From contig JAJQAT010000019.1 of NCBI GenBank assembly GCA_021203665.1, forward strand, positions 1 through 5,858: 5,858 nucleotides of DNA, read 5' to 3'. Positions 1 to 5,163 of this stretch are shown in pieces. The notes below the pieces were generated by a model. It had not been told where the DNA came from. It worked only from the letters and a program-made list of their open reading frames with translations, and ran no database searches. Within the stretch, counting starts at the first letter, position 1; each line of letters starts with the position of its first letter. This DNA comes from Bacillota bacterium (lineage in GTDB: Bacteria > Bacillota > Clostridia > UBA1381). The translations under genes and the position numbers were made by a program.

Positions 1-6
1 TACGCG

Positions 7-43
7 AAAAGGTCAGACTCCGAGGTAGGGAGCTGACCTTTTT
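7..43 (+). terminator. Rho-independent terminator of a gene left of the window
   Basis: The 10-base arm AAAAGGTCAG (7-16) pairs perfectly with 33-42. An inner CTCC (18-21) pairs with GGAG (29-32) after a single bulged A, and the stem runs into a short T tract. Because the outer arm begins with AAAA, the hairpin could also stop transcription coming from the right. It closes a gene outside the window and is related in sequence to the terminator at 3247-3280. Confidence 0.8.
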
Positions 44-56
44 GTCTACGGTCTGG

Positions 57-81
57 GAACGGCATTTGCCGTTCTTTTTTT
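57..81 (+). terminator. Second tandem rho-independent terminator
   Basis: GAACGGC (57-63) pairs perfectly with GCCGTTC (68-74) around the four-base loop ATTT and is followed by seven T residues (75-81). It lies 13 bases after the first hairpin, so the left-hand transcription unit ends in a double terminator and aroC must be transcribed from its own promoter. Confidence 0.85.
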
Positions 82-125
82 ATGCCCAAATTTGCGCGAA
101 ATCATGCCGAAAATGTAAAGTTTTC

Positions 126-153
126 TTGAATGTCACGAAAAATGGCATATAAT
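126..153 (+). promoter_or_regulatory. Candidate aroC promoter P1
   Basis: TTGAAT (126-131) and a perfect TATAAT (148-153) are separated by 16 bases. Transcription would begin near position 160, giving a leader of about 100 bases before aroC. It overlaps P2, so the two would be used alternately. Confidence 0.5.
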
Positions 154-155
154 GC

Positions 156-184
156 TTGAAAAAAATCGGCAAAAGTGATAAAAT
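156..184 (+). promoter_or_regulatory. Candidate aroC promoter P2, extended -10
   Basis: TTGAAA (156-161) and TAAAAT (179-184) are separated by the ideal 17 bases. TG at 176-177, one base before the -10 box, makes this an extended -10 promoter. Transcription would begin near 191, at the edge of the TGTATATACA palindrome. Confidence 0.55.
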
Positions 185-191
185 ATATAAA

Positions 192-201
192 TGTATATAC
201 A
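192..201. promoter_or_regulatory. Perfect 10-bp palindrome at the aroC start site, possible operator
   Basis: TGTATATACA is a perfect palindrome lying where P2 transcription would begin. A second, shorter palindrome TGTACA sits at 221-226. Their position fits a repressor site, but the surroundings are very AT-rich and short palindromes of this kind can arise by chance, so the role is only a suggestion. No T-box or known riboswitch motif is visible in the leader. Confidence 0.2.
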
Positions 202-249
202 TTATATTGTAGAAAATATATGTACAAAATACTAATTATTGATATGAAT

Positions 250-253
250 GGAG
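250..253 (+). promoter_or_regulatory. Ribosome binding site that decides the aroC start
   Basis: GGAG at 250-253 is only one base from the ATG at 255 but seven bases from the ATG at 261. The second ATG is therefore the usable start. Confidence 0.7.
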
Positions 254-260
254 AATGAAT

Positions 261-1406
261 ATGCTCAGATATTTCACAGCGGGAGAAACCCACGGAAAGT
301 GTCTGACGGTAATCATAGAGGGAATGCCGTCGGGAGTCCGCATAAGCCTTGACAAAATAAACGAACAGCTTGCGAAGCGTCAAAAGGGATACGGCAGAGG
401 CGGCAGAATGCTTATCGAAAAGGACAAGGCGGAAATCCTTTCCGGCGTGAGAGGCGGCGTCACGCTCGGAAGTCCTATAGCTATAAAAATCGAAAACCGC
501 GACTGGACAAATTGGGAGAAAATAATGGGTACCGAGGAATCGAACGGCGAAAAAGCCGTTGACTGCCCGCGCCCCGGACACGCCGACCTGACGGGCGGAA
601 TGAAGTATAATCACAGGGATTTGCGAAACGTGCTTGAAAGAGCCAGCGCGAGAGAAACCGCCGCGAGAGTTGCCGCGGGCGCGCTTGTAAGGCAGGTATT
701 GGAGCCGTTCGGCATCGAATTTTTAAGCCACGTAAAGCGGATAGGCGCGGTTGAGGACGAGGCTGATTTCAACGCTCCGGACTTCTTTGAAAGAGTTCAA
801 AGCTCACCCGTAGGCTTCGCGGACGATGCGTCGGCACAAAGGGCGATGGAATATATCGATAAAATAAAGGCTGCCGGAGAAAGCTGCGGCGGAATTGTGG
901 AAACAATAGTAAAGGGACTTCCCGCCGGCATCGGCAGCTACGTTCATTACGACAGAAAGCTTGACGCGAATATCGCTTTCGGAGTTATGAGCGTCCAGGC
1001 AATCAAGGGTGTTGAGATAGGCATGGGATTCGGCGTAAGCGAAAAGCCCGGCTCGCACGTTCACGATGAAATAGAGTACGACGGCGAATTTCACAGAATC
1101 ACAAACAACGCCGGCGGAATAGAGGGAGGAATGTCAAACGGCGAGCCGATTGTCGTAAAGGCGGCAATGAAGCCGATACCGACGCTGTATAACCCGCTCC
1201 GCACGGTTAATATCAGCGACAAATCGGAGCATAAGGCGACAGTCGAGCGCTCGGATGTGTGCGCTGTTCCCGCGTGCTCGGTGGTTGTTGAGGCGGTTGT
1301 CGCGTTTGAAATTGCAAAGGCATTCTTGGATAAATTCAGCGGCGACTGCATGGAGGACGTTAAGGCGTATTATGACGCGTACACGGATAGGATAAAAAAA
1401 TTCTGA
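261..1406 (+). CDS. aroC: Chorismate synthase
   Basis: This cytoplasmic enzyme converts 5-enolpyruvylshikimate 3-phosphate to chorismate using reduced FMN, the seventh and last step of the shikimate pathway. The 381-residue protein matches the usual bacterial length. It opens with MLRYFTAGETHG, the family N-terminus carrying a catalytic-site His (H11). The second conserved His is in RPGHAD (H107). Other hallmarks are GYGRGGRM (43-50), NVLERASARETAARVAAGA (123-141), IGMGFG (253-258), GGIEGGMSNGEPI (285-297) and RSDVCAVPA (330-338). An in-frame ATG at 255 would add two residues, but it lies one base from the Shine-Dalgarno site and the family N-terminus favours 261. No other shikimate gene is adjacent. 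Two promoters lie upstream, and no terminator separates it from the sigma factor gene 41 bases downstream. The assignment is firm; some Firmicutes call this gene aroF. Confidence 0.97.
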   Translation: MLRYFTAGETHGKCLTVIIEGMPSGVRISLDKINEQLAKRQKGYGRGGRMLIEKDKAEILSGVRGGVTLGSPIAIKIENRDWTNWEKIMGTEESNGEKAVDCPRPGHADLTGGMKYNHRDLRNVLERASARETAARVAAGALVRQVLEPFGIEFLSHVKRIGAVEDEADFNAPDFFERVQSSPVGFADDASAQRAMEYIDKIKAAGESCGGIVETIVKGLPAGIGSYVHYDRKLDANIAFGVMSVQAIKGVEIGMGFGVSEKPGSHVHDEIEYDGEFHRITNNAGGIEGGMSNGEPIVVKAAMKPIPTLYNPLRTVNISDKSEHKATVERSDVCAVPACSVVVEAVVAFEIAKAFLDKFSGDCMEDVKAYYDAYTDRIKKF

Positions 1407-1431
1407 TTTGAACCGATAAATAAACATCGAG

Positions 1432-1443
1432 AGGTGGTGAGGG
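1432..1443 (+). promoter_or_regulatory. Ribosome binding site for the TTG-initiated sigma gene
   Basis: AGGTGG (1432-1437) lies 10 bases before the TTG at 1448, and GAGGG (1439-1443) lies 4 bases before it. The two G-rich elements together support initiation at this TTG. No in-frame ATG or GTG fits better. Confidence 0.5.
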
Positions 1444-1447
1444 ATTT

Positions 1448-2014
1448 TTGACCGAAAATGATTTGATAAAAAAGTGCAAAAAAGGCAGCAGAGAGGCTTT
1501 CAATATACTTTTTTCCAGATACCGGTCGCAGGTGGTGAACATTGCCTACGGTATGCTTTCGGATAAGGAGGACGCGTATGACGCGGCTCAGGAGGTATTT
1601 ATAAGAGTATATAAGAGCATAGAGTCGTTTAAGGAGCAATCGTCCTTTGCCACATGGCTCTACAGGATAACAGCGAATGTCTGCTCCGATATTTTGCGCA
1701 AGCGTCAAAAAAACTCGAACGTAATCAGCATAAATCAGGCTCTTGACGAGAAAAAGGAGCTTGACATAAGGGATGATTCGCCCACTCCGGAGGAGAGCAT
1801 GGAGCTGTCCGAAAGGCAAAAGGCGGTCAGAGAGGCGATAAGCTCGCTTAAGGAGGAGCATAGGATTATCATTACTCTTTGCGACTTTGAGGGCTTGAGC
1901 TATGACGAAATATCCGAGGTGCTGTCTATTCCCGCCGGAACGGTAAAATCGCGCATTAACCGCGCAAGAAACGCTTTGAAGAAAAAATTAATGGAAAAGC
2001 GGGAACTTTTTTGA
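1448..2014 (+). CDS. ECF-type RNA polymerase sigma factor
   Basis: The 188-residue protein directs RNA polymerase to a small regulon, probably for an envelope or stress response. It shows the two-domain ECF layout. Sigma region 2 (about 13-88) carries the core-binding motif DAAQEVFIRVYKSI (45-58), then FATWLYRITANVCSDILRKR. An acidic linker (about 100-125) follows. Sigma region 4 (about 127-182) carries the helix-turn-helix SYDEISEVLSIPAGTVKSRI (151-170). Region 3 is absent, as expected. The start is TTG: the N-terminus MTENDLIKKCKKGSREAF has the family form, and two G-rich elements precede it. It lies between aroC (41 bases upstream) and the anti-sigma gene (65 bases downstream) on the same strand. 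It resembles the SigW/RpoE-like group, but the exact subgroup and target promoters cannot be read from sequence. Family membership is firm. Confidence 0.95.
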   Translation: MTENDLIKKCKKGSREAFNILFSRYRSQVVNIAYGMLSDKEDAYDAAQEVFIRVYKSIESFKEQSSFATWLYRITANVCSDILRKRQKNSNVISINQALDEKKELDIRDDSPTPEESMELSERQKAVREAISSLKEEHRIIITLCDFEGLSYDEISEVLSIPAGTVKSRINRARNALKKKLMEKRELF

Positions 2015-2067
2015 GGGTTCATACGTCTAATATTATGAAAAGTGATTTTAAGGAATTTTTAAGGAAA

Positions 2068-2074
2068 GGGGGAG
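2068..2074 (+). promoter_or_regulatory. Ribosome binding site that decides the anti-sigma start
   Basis: GGGGGAG (2068-2074) lies five bases before the ATG at 2080. The frame is open from a TTG at 2011 that overlaps the sigma stop codon, and there is an ATG at 2035, but neither has a comparable site. Starting at 2080 also places the zinc-binding Cys3 at the N-terminus, as is usual for this family. Confidence 0.75.
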
Positions 2075-2079
2075 ATACG

Positions 2080-3231
2080 ATGGATTGTGAAAAATTTAAC
2101 GAATGTCTTGACAATTATGAAAATCTGAGTGAAGAAAATCGAGTGATGATGGCGGTTCACGCAGCTGAATGCGAAAGCTGTAAAAGGGAATTGGAATTTA
2201 TGCTTTCCATAATGGAAACCGTAAGAACTCTCCCTAAGATAGATACTCCGCCCGACTTTATGGATAATCTGAATCTGCGCATAGACGCGGTTGAAAGAGA
2301 AAATCGCCGTATTGCAAAGAGAATAGCTTTAAATATTCGCAAAAACCGGAAGCGGTATGCCACGGCGGCGGCTTGCTTTGCGCTTGTCGCGGTCTTGACG
2401 GCGAACGGAAAGAGCCTTATCGGCAATATGGACGGCAGTGACGGAAGCGACGGCGGCGTTATAATTGAAACCACCGTTACCGAGAACTCCGACACGGCGC
2501 AAACGCAGGACGTTGAAGCAATATCCGAGGAAGCCGACACGGCGGATACAGCCGAAGCTGCCGCTGTAGAAGCGGAAACGGCGGAAACGCAGACAAACAG
2601 CGCGGCGGAGCCGGTCGTAAAATCAATAAAAACGGTCGCGGCGGCGAATACGGCGCAGACCGATAATCAGACAGCCGCAGCGGTGGCTGTAACGGCGGAG
2701 CCTGTCGCGGTAACCGCGGACGCGTCCGAGGAGGCGGACACGGCGGTAAGCACCGATACGGAGACTGTTGCCGACACGGCAATCGTCGCGGAAACACCGG
2801 CTGCCGTTGAAAGCGCCGAGGGCTATGCTTTACAGACAAACAGCGCGGCTGATGGAAGCGATGGCTACGCGACTACAGAGGTTGCCTCGCATCCGCACGG
2901 AGAAATGCCTCCGAACGGCGGTTGGGAGGAAAGCGACGCGCAGGTTGATTATTCCCTTGCCGAGGTAGGAAGCATTGCCAAGGGCAGAAGCTACAACGAG
3001 GAAACAAACAAGGAAAAGGCTATAGGTAGTTTGAAAATATCCGAAAGCGATGCCGAAAGGGCTATGGATGTTATTTTGATGTACTCATACGGATTCAGCG
3101 ACGAATATTATTCCACAAATGCCGACAGTCTCTCAATGATGCTTTCAAAGCTCAGCCAAAAGGGCGTGGATTATAAAAACTATATTCCGTCATATGACGG
3201 CGATATTACGTTTAAGCTTGTTATACAATAG
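2080..3231 (+). CDS. Membrane-anchored zinc-finger anti-sigma factor with Ala/Thr-rich stalk
   Basis: The 383-residue protein probably holds the upstream ECF sigma factor inactive at the membrane and releases it on an outside signal. Residues 1-50 form a ZAS-type zinc-finger domain with the H-x3-C-x2-C motif HAAECESC (H27, C31, C34); C3, or less likely C9, could be the fourth ligand. A basic stretch (76-92) precedes one hydrophobic segment (about 93-109, ATAAACFALVAVLTANG), placing the N-terminus inside and the rest outside. Residues about 118-270 are low-complexity, rich in Ala, Thr, Glu, Asp and Val with no aromatic residue for most of the length, and contain QTNSAA twice (171-176 and 252-257). 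The last 95 or so residues (about 288-383) look folded and end FKLVIQ, but I do not recognise them. The pairing with the sigma factor is inferred from the motif and adjacency. The stalk is much longer than in typical ZAS proteins. Confidence 0.85.
   Translation: MDCEKFNECLDNYENLSEENRVMMAVHAAECESCKRELEFMLSIMETVRTLPKIDTPPDFMDNLNLRIDAVERENRRIAKRIALNIRKNRKRYATAAACFALVAVLTANGKSLIGNMDGSDGSDGGVIIETTVTENSDTAQTQDVEAISEEADTADTAEAAAVEAETAETQTNSAAEPVVKSIKTVAAANTAQTDNQTAAAVAVTAEPVAVTADASEEADTAVSTDTETVADTAIVAETPAAVESAEGYALQTNSAADGSDGYATTEVASHPHGEMPPNGGWEESDAQVDYSLAEVGSIAKGRSYNEETNKEKAIGSLKISESDAERAMDVILMYSYGFSDEYYSTNADSLSMMLSKLSQKGVDYKNYIPSYDGDITFKLVIQ
2590..2849 (+). repeat. 17-bp direct repeat pair within the stalk-coding region
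   Basis: The 17 bases CAGACAAACAGCGCGGC occur identically at 2590-2606 and 2833-2849. The copies are 243 bases (81 codons) apart and in the same frame, each encoding the QTNSAA segment. Between them the sequence is built of imperfect GCGGAA, GACACGGC and GCC/GCG-type units. This pattern fits growth of the stalk by in-frame duplication. Confidence 0.7.
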
Positions 3232-3246
3232 AATTAACGCCGAAAC

Positions 3247-3280
3247 GGTCATACTCCCGCAGGGGAGTGTGACCTTTTTT
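3247..3280 (+). terminator. Rho-independent terminator of the aroC-sigma-anti-sigma unit
   Basis: A 12-bp uninterrupted stem (3247-3258 with 3263-3274, one T·G wobble) closes the loop GCAG and is followed by six T residues. It begins 15 bases after the anti-sigma stop codon and is the first terminator seen after aroC. Confidence 0.93.
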
Positions 3281-3302
3281 ATATGCAAGCCGATATAAGC
3301 AC

Positions 3303-3337
3303 AAAAAAAGACTTCAGCAAAATTTGCCGAAGTCTTT
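3303..3337 (-). terminator. Terminator of the tRNA-Arg gene
   Basis: Read on the - strand, AAAGACTTC (3337-3329) pairs with GAAGTCTTT (3315-3307). One mismatch is followed by an inner four-base GCAA/TTGC stem, and the - strand then runs into seven T residues (3309-3303). The outer stem begins at the last base of the encoded CCA, so there is essentially no 3' trailer before the hairpin. Confidence 0.85.
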
Positions 3338-3413
3338 GGTACGCCCGGAGGGATTCGAACCCACGACCTTTCGGTTCGTAGCCGAACACTCTATCCAACT
3401 GAGCTACGAGCGC
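3337..3413 (-). tRNA. tRNA-Arg, anticodon ACG
   Basis: The - strand folds into a full 77-base cloverleaf including an encoded CCA (3339-3337). The acceptor arm is GCGCTCG (3413-3407) with CGGGCGT, followed by discriminator A. The D arm contains AGCTCAGTTGGATAGAGT. The anticodon arm has stem TTCGG and loop CTACGAA, giving anticodon ACG (3379-3377). The T loop is TTCGAAT. The tRNA reads CGU codons and, after the usual A34-to-inosine change, CGC and CGA. Oddities are a G1·U72 wobble, a U5·G68 wobble and a U·U mismatch in the T stem (positions 50-64). It has its own promoter about 27 bases upstream and an abutting terminator, so it is a single-gene unit convergent with the sigma operon. Confidence 0.95.
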
Positions 3414-3439
3414 GTACAGCTATTTAAGCTACGCATAAT

Positions 3440-3469
3440 ATAATACCACAAATAAGCATGAATTGTCAA
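3440..3469 (-). promoter_or_regulatory. Promoter of tRNA-Arg
   Basis: On the - strand a consensus TTGACA (3469-3464) lies 18 bases from TATTAT (3445-3440), with TG one base before the -10 box. Transcription would begin near 3433, leaving a leader of about 20 bases before the mature tRNA. Confidence 0.75.
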
Positions 3470-3521
3470 GTGATTTTTATAAAAATTAACGCGTAAATAA
3501 AAAAACCCGCTCATATTGAGC

Positions 3522-3550
3522 TTGAAACACCCGCCGCAATATGCTATACT
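3522..3550 (+). promoter_or_regulatory. Promoter of ogt, extended -10
   Basis: TTGAAA (3522-3527) and TATACT (3545-3550) are separated by exactly 17 bases, with TGC directly before the -10 box. Transcription is predicted to begin near 3557, which is the first base of the GGAGG ribosome binding site. This also excludes the upstream in-frame TTG at 3516 as the start of translation from this promoter. Confidence 0.7.
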
Positions 3551-3569
3551 GAAATCGGAGGCGGCGAAA

Positions 3570-4043
3570 ATGAAAAAGGTATGGTACTTCAAAACCCAAA
3601 TAGGAACAATAGCGATAGGCTGCGACGAGCGCGGCATAACCGACGTGACGCCCTCACGCGTTGACGGAATCGAGGAAAAAACTCCGCTTATCGAGAGAGC
3701 CGCAAGCGAGATAGACGAGTACCTCAAAGGAGAGCGGCGCGAATTTGACCTGCCGCTGTCGGTAAGCGGGACGGAATTTCAAAAGGCGGTGTGGCGCGAG
3801 CTGCAAAAAATCCCTTACGGCGAAACGCGCTCCTACGGAGATATAGCCAAGTCGATGGGGAACCCGAAAGCGCGGCGCGCAGTGGGAACGGCAAACAACC
3901 GCAATAAAATAATGATAATTATTCCCTGCCACCGAGTTATAGGCGCAAACGGACACCTAACCGGATACGCCGGAGGACTTGATATGAAAAAACGCTTGCT
4001 TGACATAGAAAAAGCAGGCTGTAAAACCGACAGCGAAAAATAA
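3570..4043 (+). CDS. ogt: Methylated-DNA--[protein]-cysteine S-methyltransferase
   Basis: This suicide repair protein moves the methyl or alkyl group from O6-alkylguanine (and O4-alkylthymine) in DNA onto its own cysteine. The 157-residue protein is slightly short for the family. It has an N-terminal beta-rich domain (about 1-63) and the conserved C-terminal DNA-binding domain. FQKAVWRELQKIPYGETRSY (70-89) leads into the helix-turn-helix segment with ARRAVGTANN (101-110), where an Arg acts as the nucleotide-flipping finger. The active site IIIPCHRV (116-123) has the acceptor Cys120, followed by TGYAGGLDMK (131-140). Position 113, usually Pro in the N-P segment before the active site, is Lys here. 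The ATG at 3570 has GGAGG eight bases upstream. An in-frame TTG at 3516 would lie inside the promoter. No Ada-type regulatory domain is attached. It is transcribed alone, with cysE downstream on its own promoter. Confidence 0.95.
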   Translation: MKKVWYFKTQIGTIAIGCDERGITDVTPSRVDGIEEKTPLIERAASEIDEYLKGERREFDLPLSVSGTEFQKAVWRELQKIPYGETRSYGDIAKSMGNPKARRAVGTANNRNKIMIIIPCHRVIGANGHLTGYAGGLDMKKRLLDIEKAGCKTDSEK

Positions 4044-4056
4044 AAGCAAGGAAATA

Positions 4057-4085
4057 TTGACCTTTTGGCGAATGTCTATTATAAT
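4057..4085 (+). promoter_or_regulatory. Promoter of cysE
   Basis: TTGACC (4057-4062) and a perfect TATAAT (4080-4085) are separated by 17 bases. Transcription would begin near 4092, about 46 bases before cysE. The -10 box lies in the inverted repeat ATTATA-ATA-TATAAT (4078-4092), which may be an operator or only AT-rich coincidence. No clear terminator separates it from ogt, so some read-through is possible. Confidence 0.75.
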
Positions 4086-4137
4086 ATATAATAAGGGTAA
4101 ATTGAAAAATCAGCCGCACAGTAGGAGTGAATAAGCG

Positions 4138-5070
4138 ATGGAAAACAGGACCGAAAAATTGGTAAACGGCATACTTGCAAGCTATGATAAATACGACCTG
4201 ACGGGACGAATTGACGCGGAGAATATGCTAAGCAGGGATGTTTTGATAGAGGTTGTCGAGGAGATACGCAGAGTGCTGTTCCCGGGTTTTTTTGACAAGA
4301 ACCGAGTGAGGAGCGATTACATAAAATTCCTCGTCGGCGAAAGGCTTGAATTTATACAATACAATCTGAAAAAGCAGGTCGCAAGGGCATTGGGCAGCAG
4401 CGATATGTGCAGCGAATGCGACAAATCCGCGATAAACGCCAAGGCGGAGGAAATTGTATATATGTTTATGGGCAAAATCGAAAAAATACGCGATTATCTG
4501 TATACCGATATTCAGGCGGCGTATAACGGCGACCCCGCGGCATACAGCACGGATGAAATTATATTTTCTTATCCCGGAGTATTCGCGATAACCGTGTACA
4601 GAATCGCTCACGAGCTATGGCTTTTAAAGGTTCCTATGATTCCGAGAATTATGACGGAATACGCGCACAGCTCCACCGGCATAGATATTCACCCGGGAGC
4701 GACCATAGGCAAGTATTTTTTCATAGACCACGGCACGGGAATTGTTATAGGCGAGACGACCGAAATCGGCGATAACGTAAAGATATATCAGGGCGTCACG
4801 CTCGGCGCGCTTTCCACAAGAAAGGGTCAGGAGCTTAAGGGCATAAAGCGTCACCCGACGATAGGCGATAATGTTACGATTTATTCCGGCACGACAATTC
4901 TCGGCGGCGACACCGTCATAGGCAGCGGTGCGACAATCGGCGGCAACGCGTTTATTGTGAATTCCGTGTCGGAGGGAATGAAGGTAAGCGTTAAAAATCC
5001 CGAGCTGCAATTCTCACGCGGCACCTCGGCGGAAAATCCGCAGGATGAATTTTGGGATTGGTGCATATAA
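4138..5070 (+). CDS. cysE: Serine O-acetyltransferase
   Basis: This cytoplasmic enzyme acetylates L-serine with acetyl-CoA to give O-acetylserine, the first step of cysteine synthesis. The 310-residue protein has an alpha-helical N-terminal region (about 1-165) and a left-handed beta-helix of hexapeptide repeats (about 176-283). The active site matches the family: D183 in GIDIHP, H198 in FIDHGTG and H239 in KRHP, with the 15-residue D-to-H spacing found in E. coli CysE (Asp143/His158). The N-terminal region is longer than in the short Bacillus enzymes. The protein ends FWDWCI; in well-studied CysE proteins a C-terminal Ile inserts into the cysteine synthase CysK active site. The start has AGGAG 10 bases upstream (4123-4127). 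It has its own promoter and terminator; no cysK is visible in the window. Function is firm; the CysK complex is inferred. Confidence 0.96.
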   Translation: MENRTEKLVNGILASYDKYDLTGRIDAENMLSRDVLIEVVEEIRRVLFPGFFDKNRVRSDYIKFLVGERLEFIQYNLKKQVARALGSSDMCSECDKSAINAKAEEIVYMFMGKIEKIRDYLYTDIQAAYNGDPAAYSTDEIIFSYPGVFAITVYRIAHELWLLKVPMIPRIMTEYAHSSTGIDIHPGATIGKYFFIDHGTGIVIGETTEIGDNVKIYQGVTLGALSTRKGQELKGIKRHPTIGDNVTIYSGTTILGGDTVIGSGATIGGNAFIVNSVSEGMKVSVKNPELQFSRGTSAENPQDEFWDWCI

Positions 5071-5163
5071 AGGACTGCTGACAGTAAAAAGCGGGGAATG
5101 AATAGGCACCTACCGTAAGACAGTATCATAACAAATTTTACGGCAGGCTGTCAAACAGGGTAC
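5071..5163 (+). other. cysE 3' untranslated region with competing pairings
   Basis: No gene is seen here. CCGTAA (5113-5118) can pair with TTACGG (5138-5143) and GACAG (5119-5123) with CTGTC (5148-5152), in an interleaved order. AAAAAGCGG (5086-5094) exactly repeats the 5' arm of the terminator that follows and could pair with its 3' arm instead. These may be chance or remains of a structured leader. Confidence 0.3.

Noticed and set aside
102..614. 170-residue - strand open frame over the aroC 5' region
   Set aside because: It overlaps aroC antisense and its promoter region, and its composition (Phe/Ile/Tyr-rich over AT-rich leader) is that of a chance frame.
1410..1431. Possible autoregulatory ECF promoter (GAAC at 1410-1413, CGAG at 1428-1431) before the sigma gene
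   Set aside because: The spacer is 14 bases rather than about 16, the second element does not match CGT, and the start would fall within the ribosome binding site.
2011..2079. Earlier starts for the anti-sigma gene (TTG at 2011 overlapping the sigma stop, ATG at 2035)
   Set aside because: Neither has a good ribosome site, whereas the ATG at 2080 has GGGGGAG at the right distance and gives the usual ZAS N-terminus.
2477..2968. Long open frames on both strands over the anti-sigma stalk region (Pro/Arg-rich on the - strand)
   Set aside because: They are shadows of the GC-rich low-complexity Ala/Thr/Glu coding sequence, with no starts or domains of their own.
3337..3413. tRNA-Arg as an integration site for a mobile element
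   Set aside because: No second copy of the tRNA 3' end and no integrase gene occur in the window.
3501..3521. - strand terminator GCTCA-ATA-TGAGC followed by GGG and T residues
   Set aside because: The stem is only five pairs with a three-base loop, three G residues separate it from the T tract, and there is no - strand gene it would end.
3516..3569. TTG start at 3516 adding 18 residues to Ogt
   Set aside because: This start lies within the predicted promoter, has no ribosome site, and the added residues are not part of the family N-terminus.
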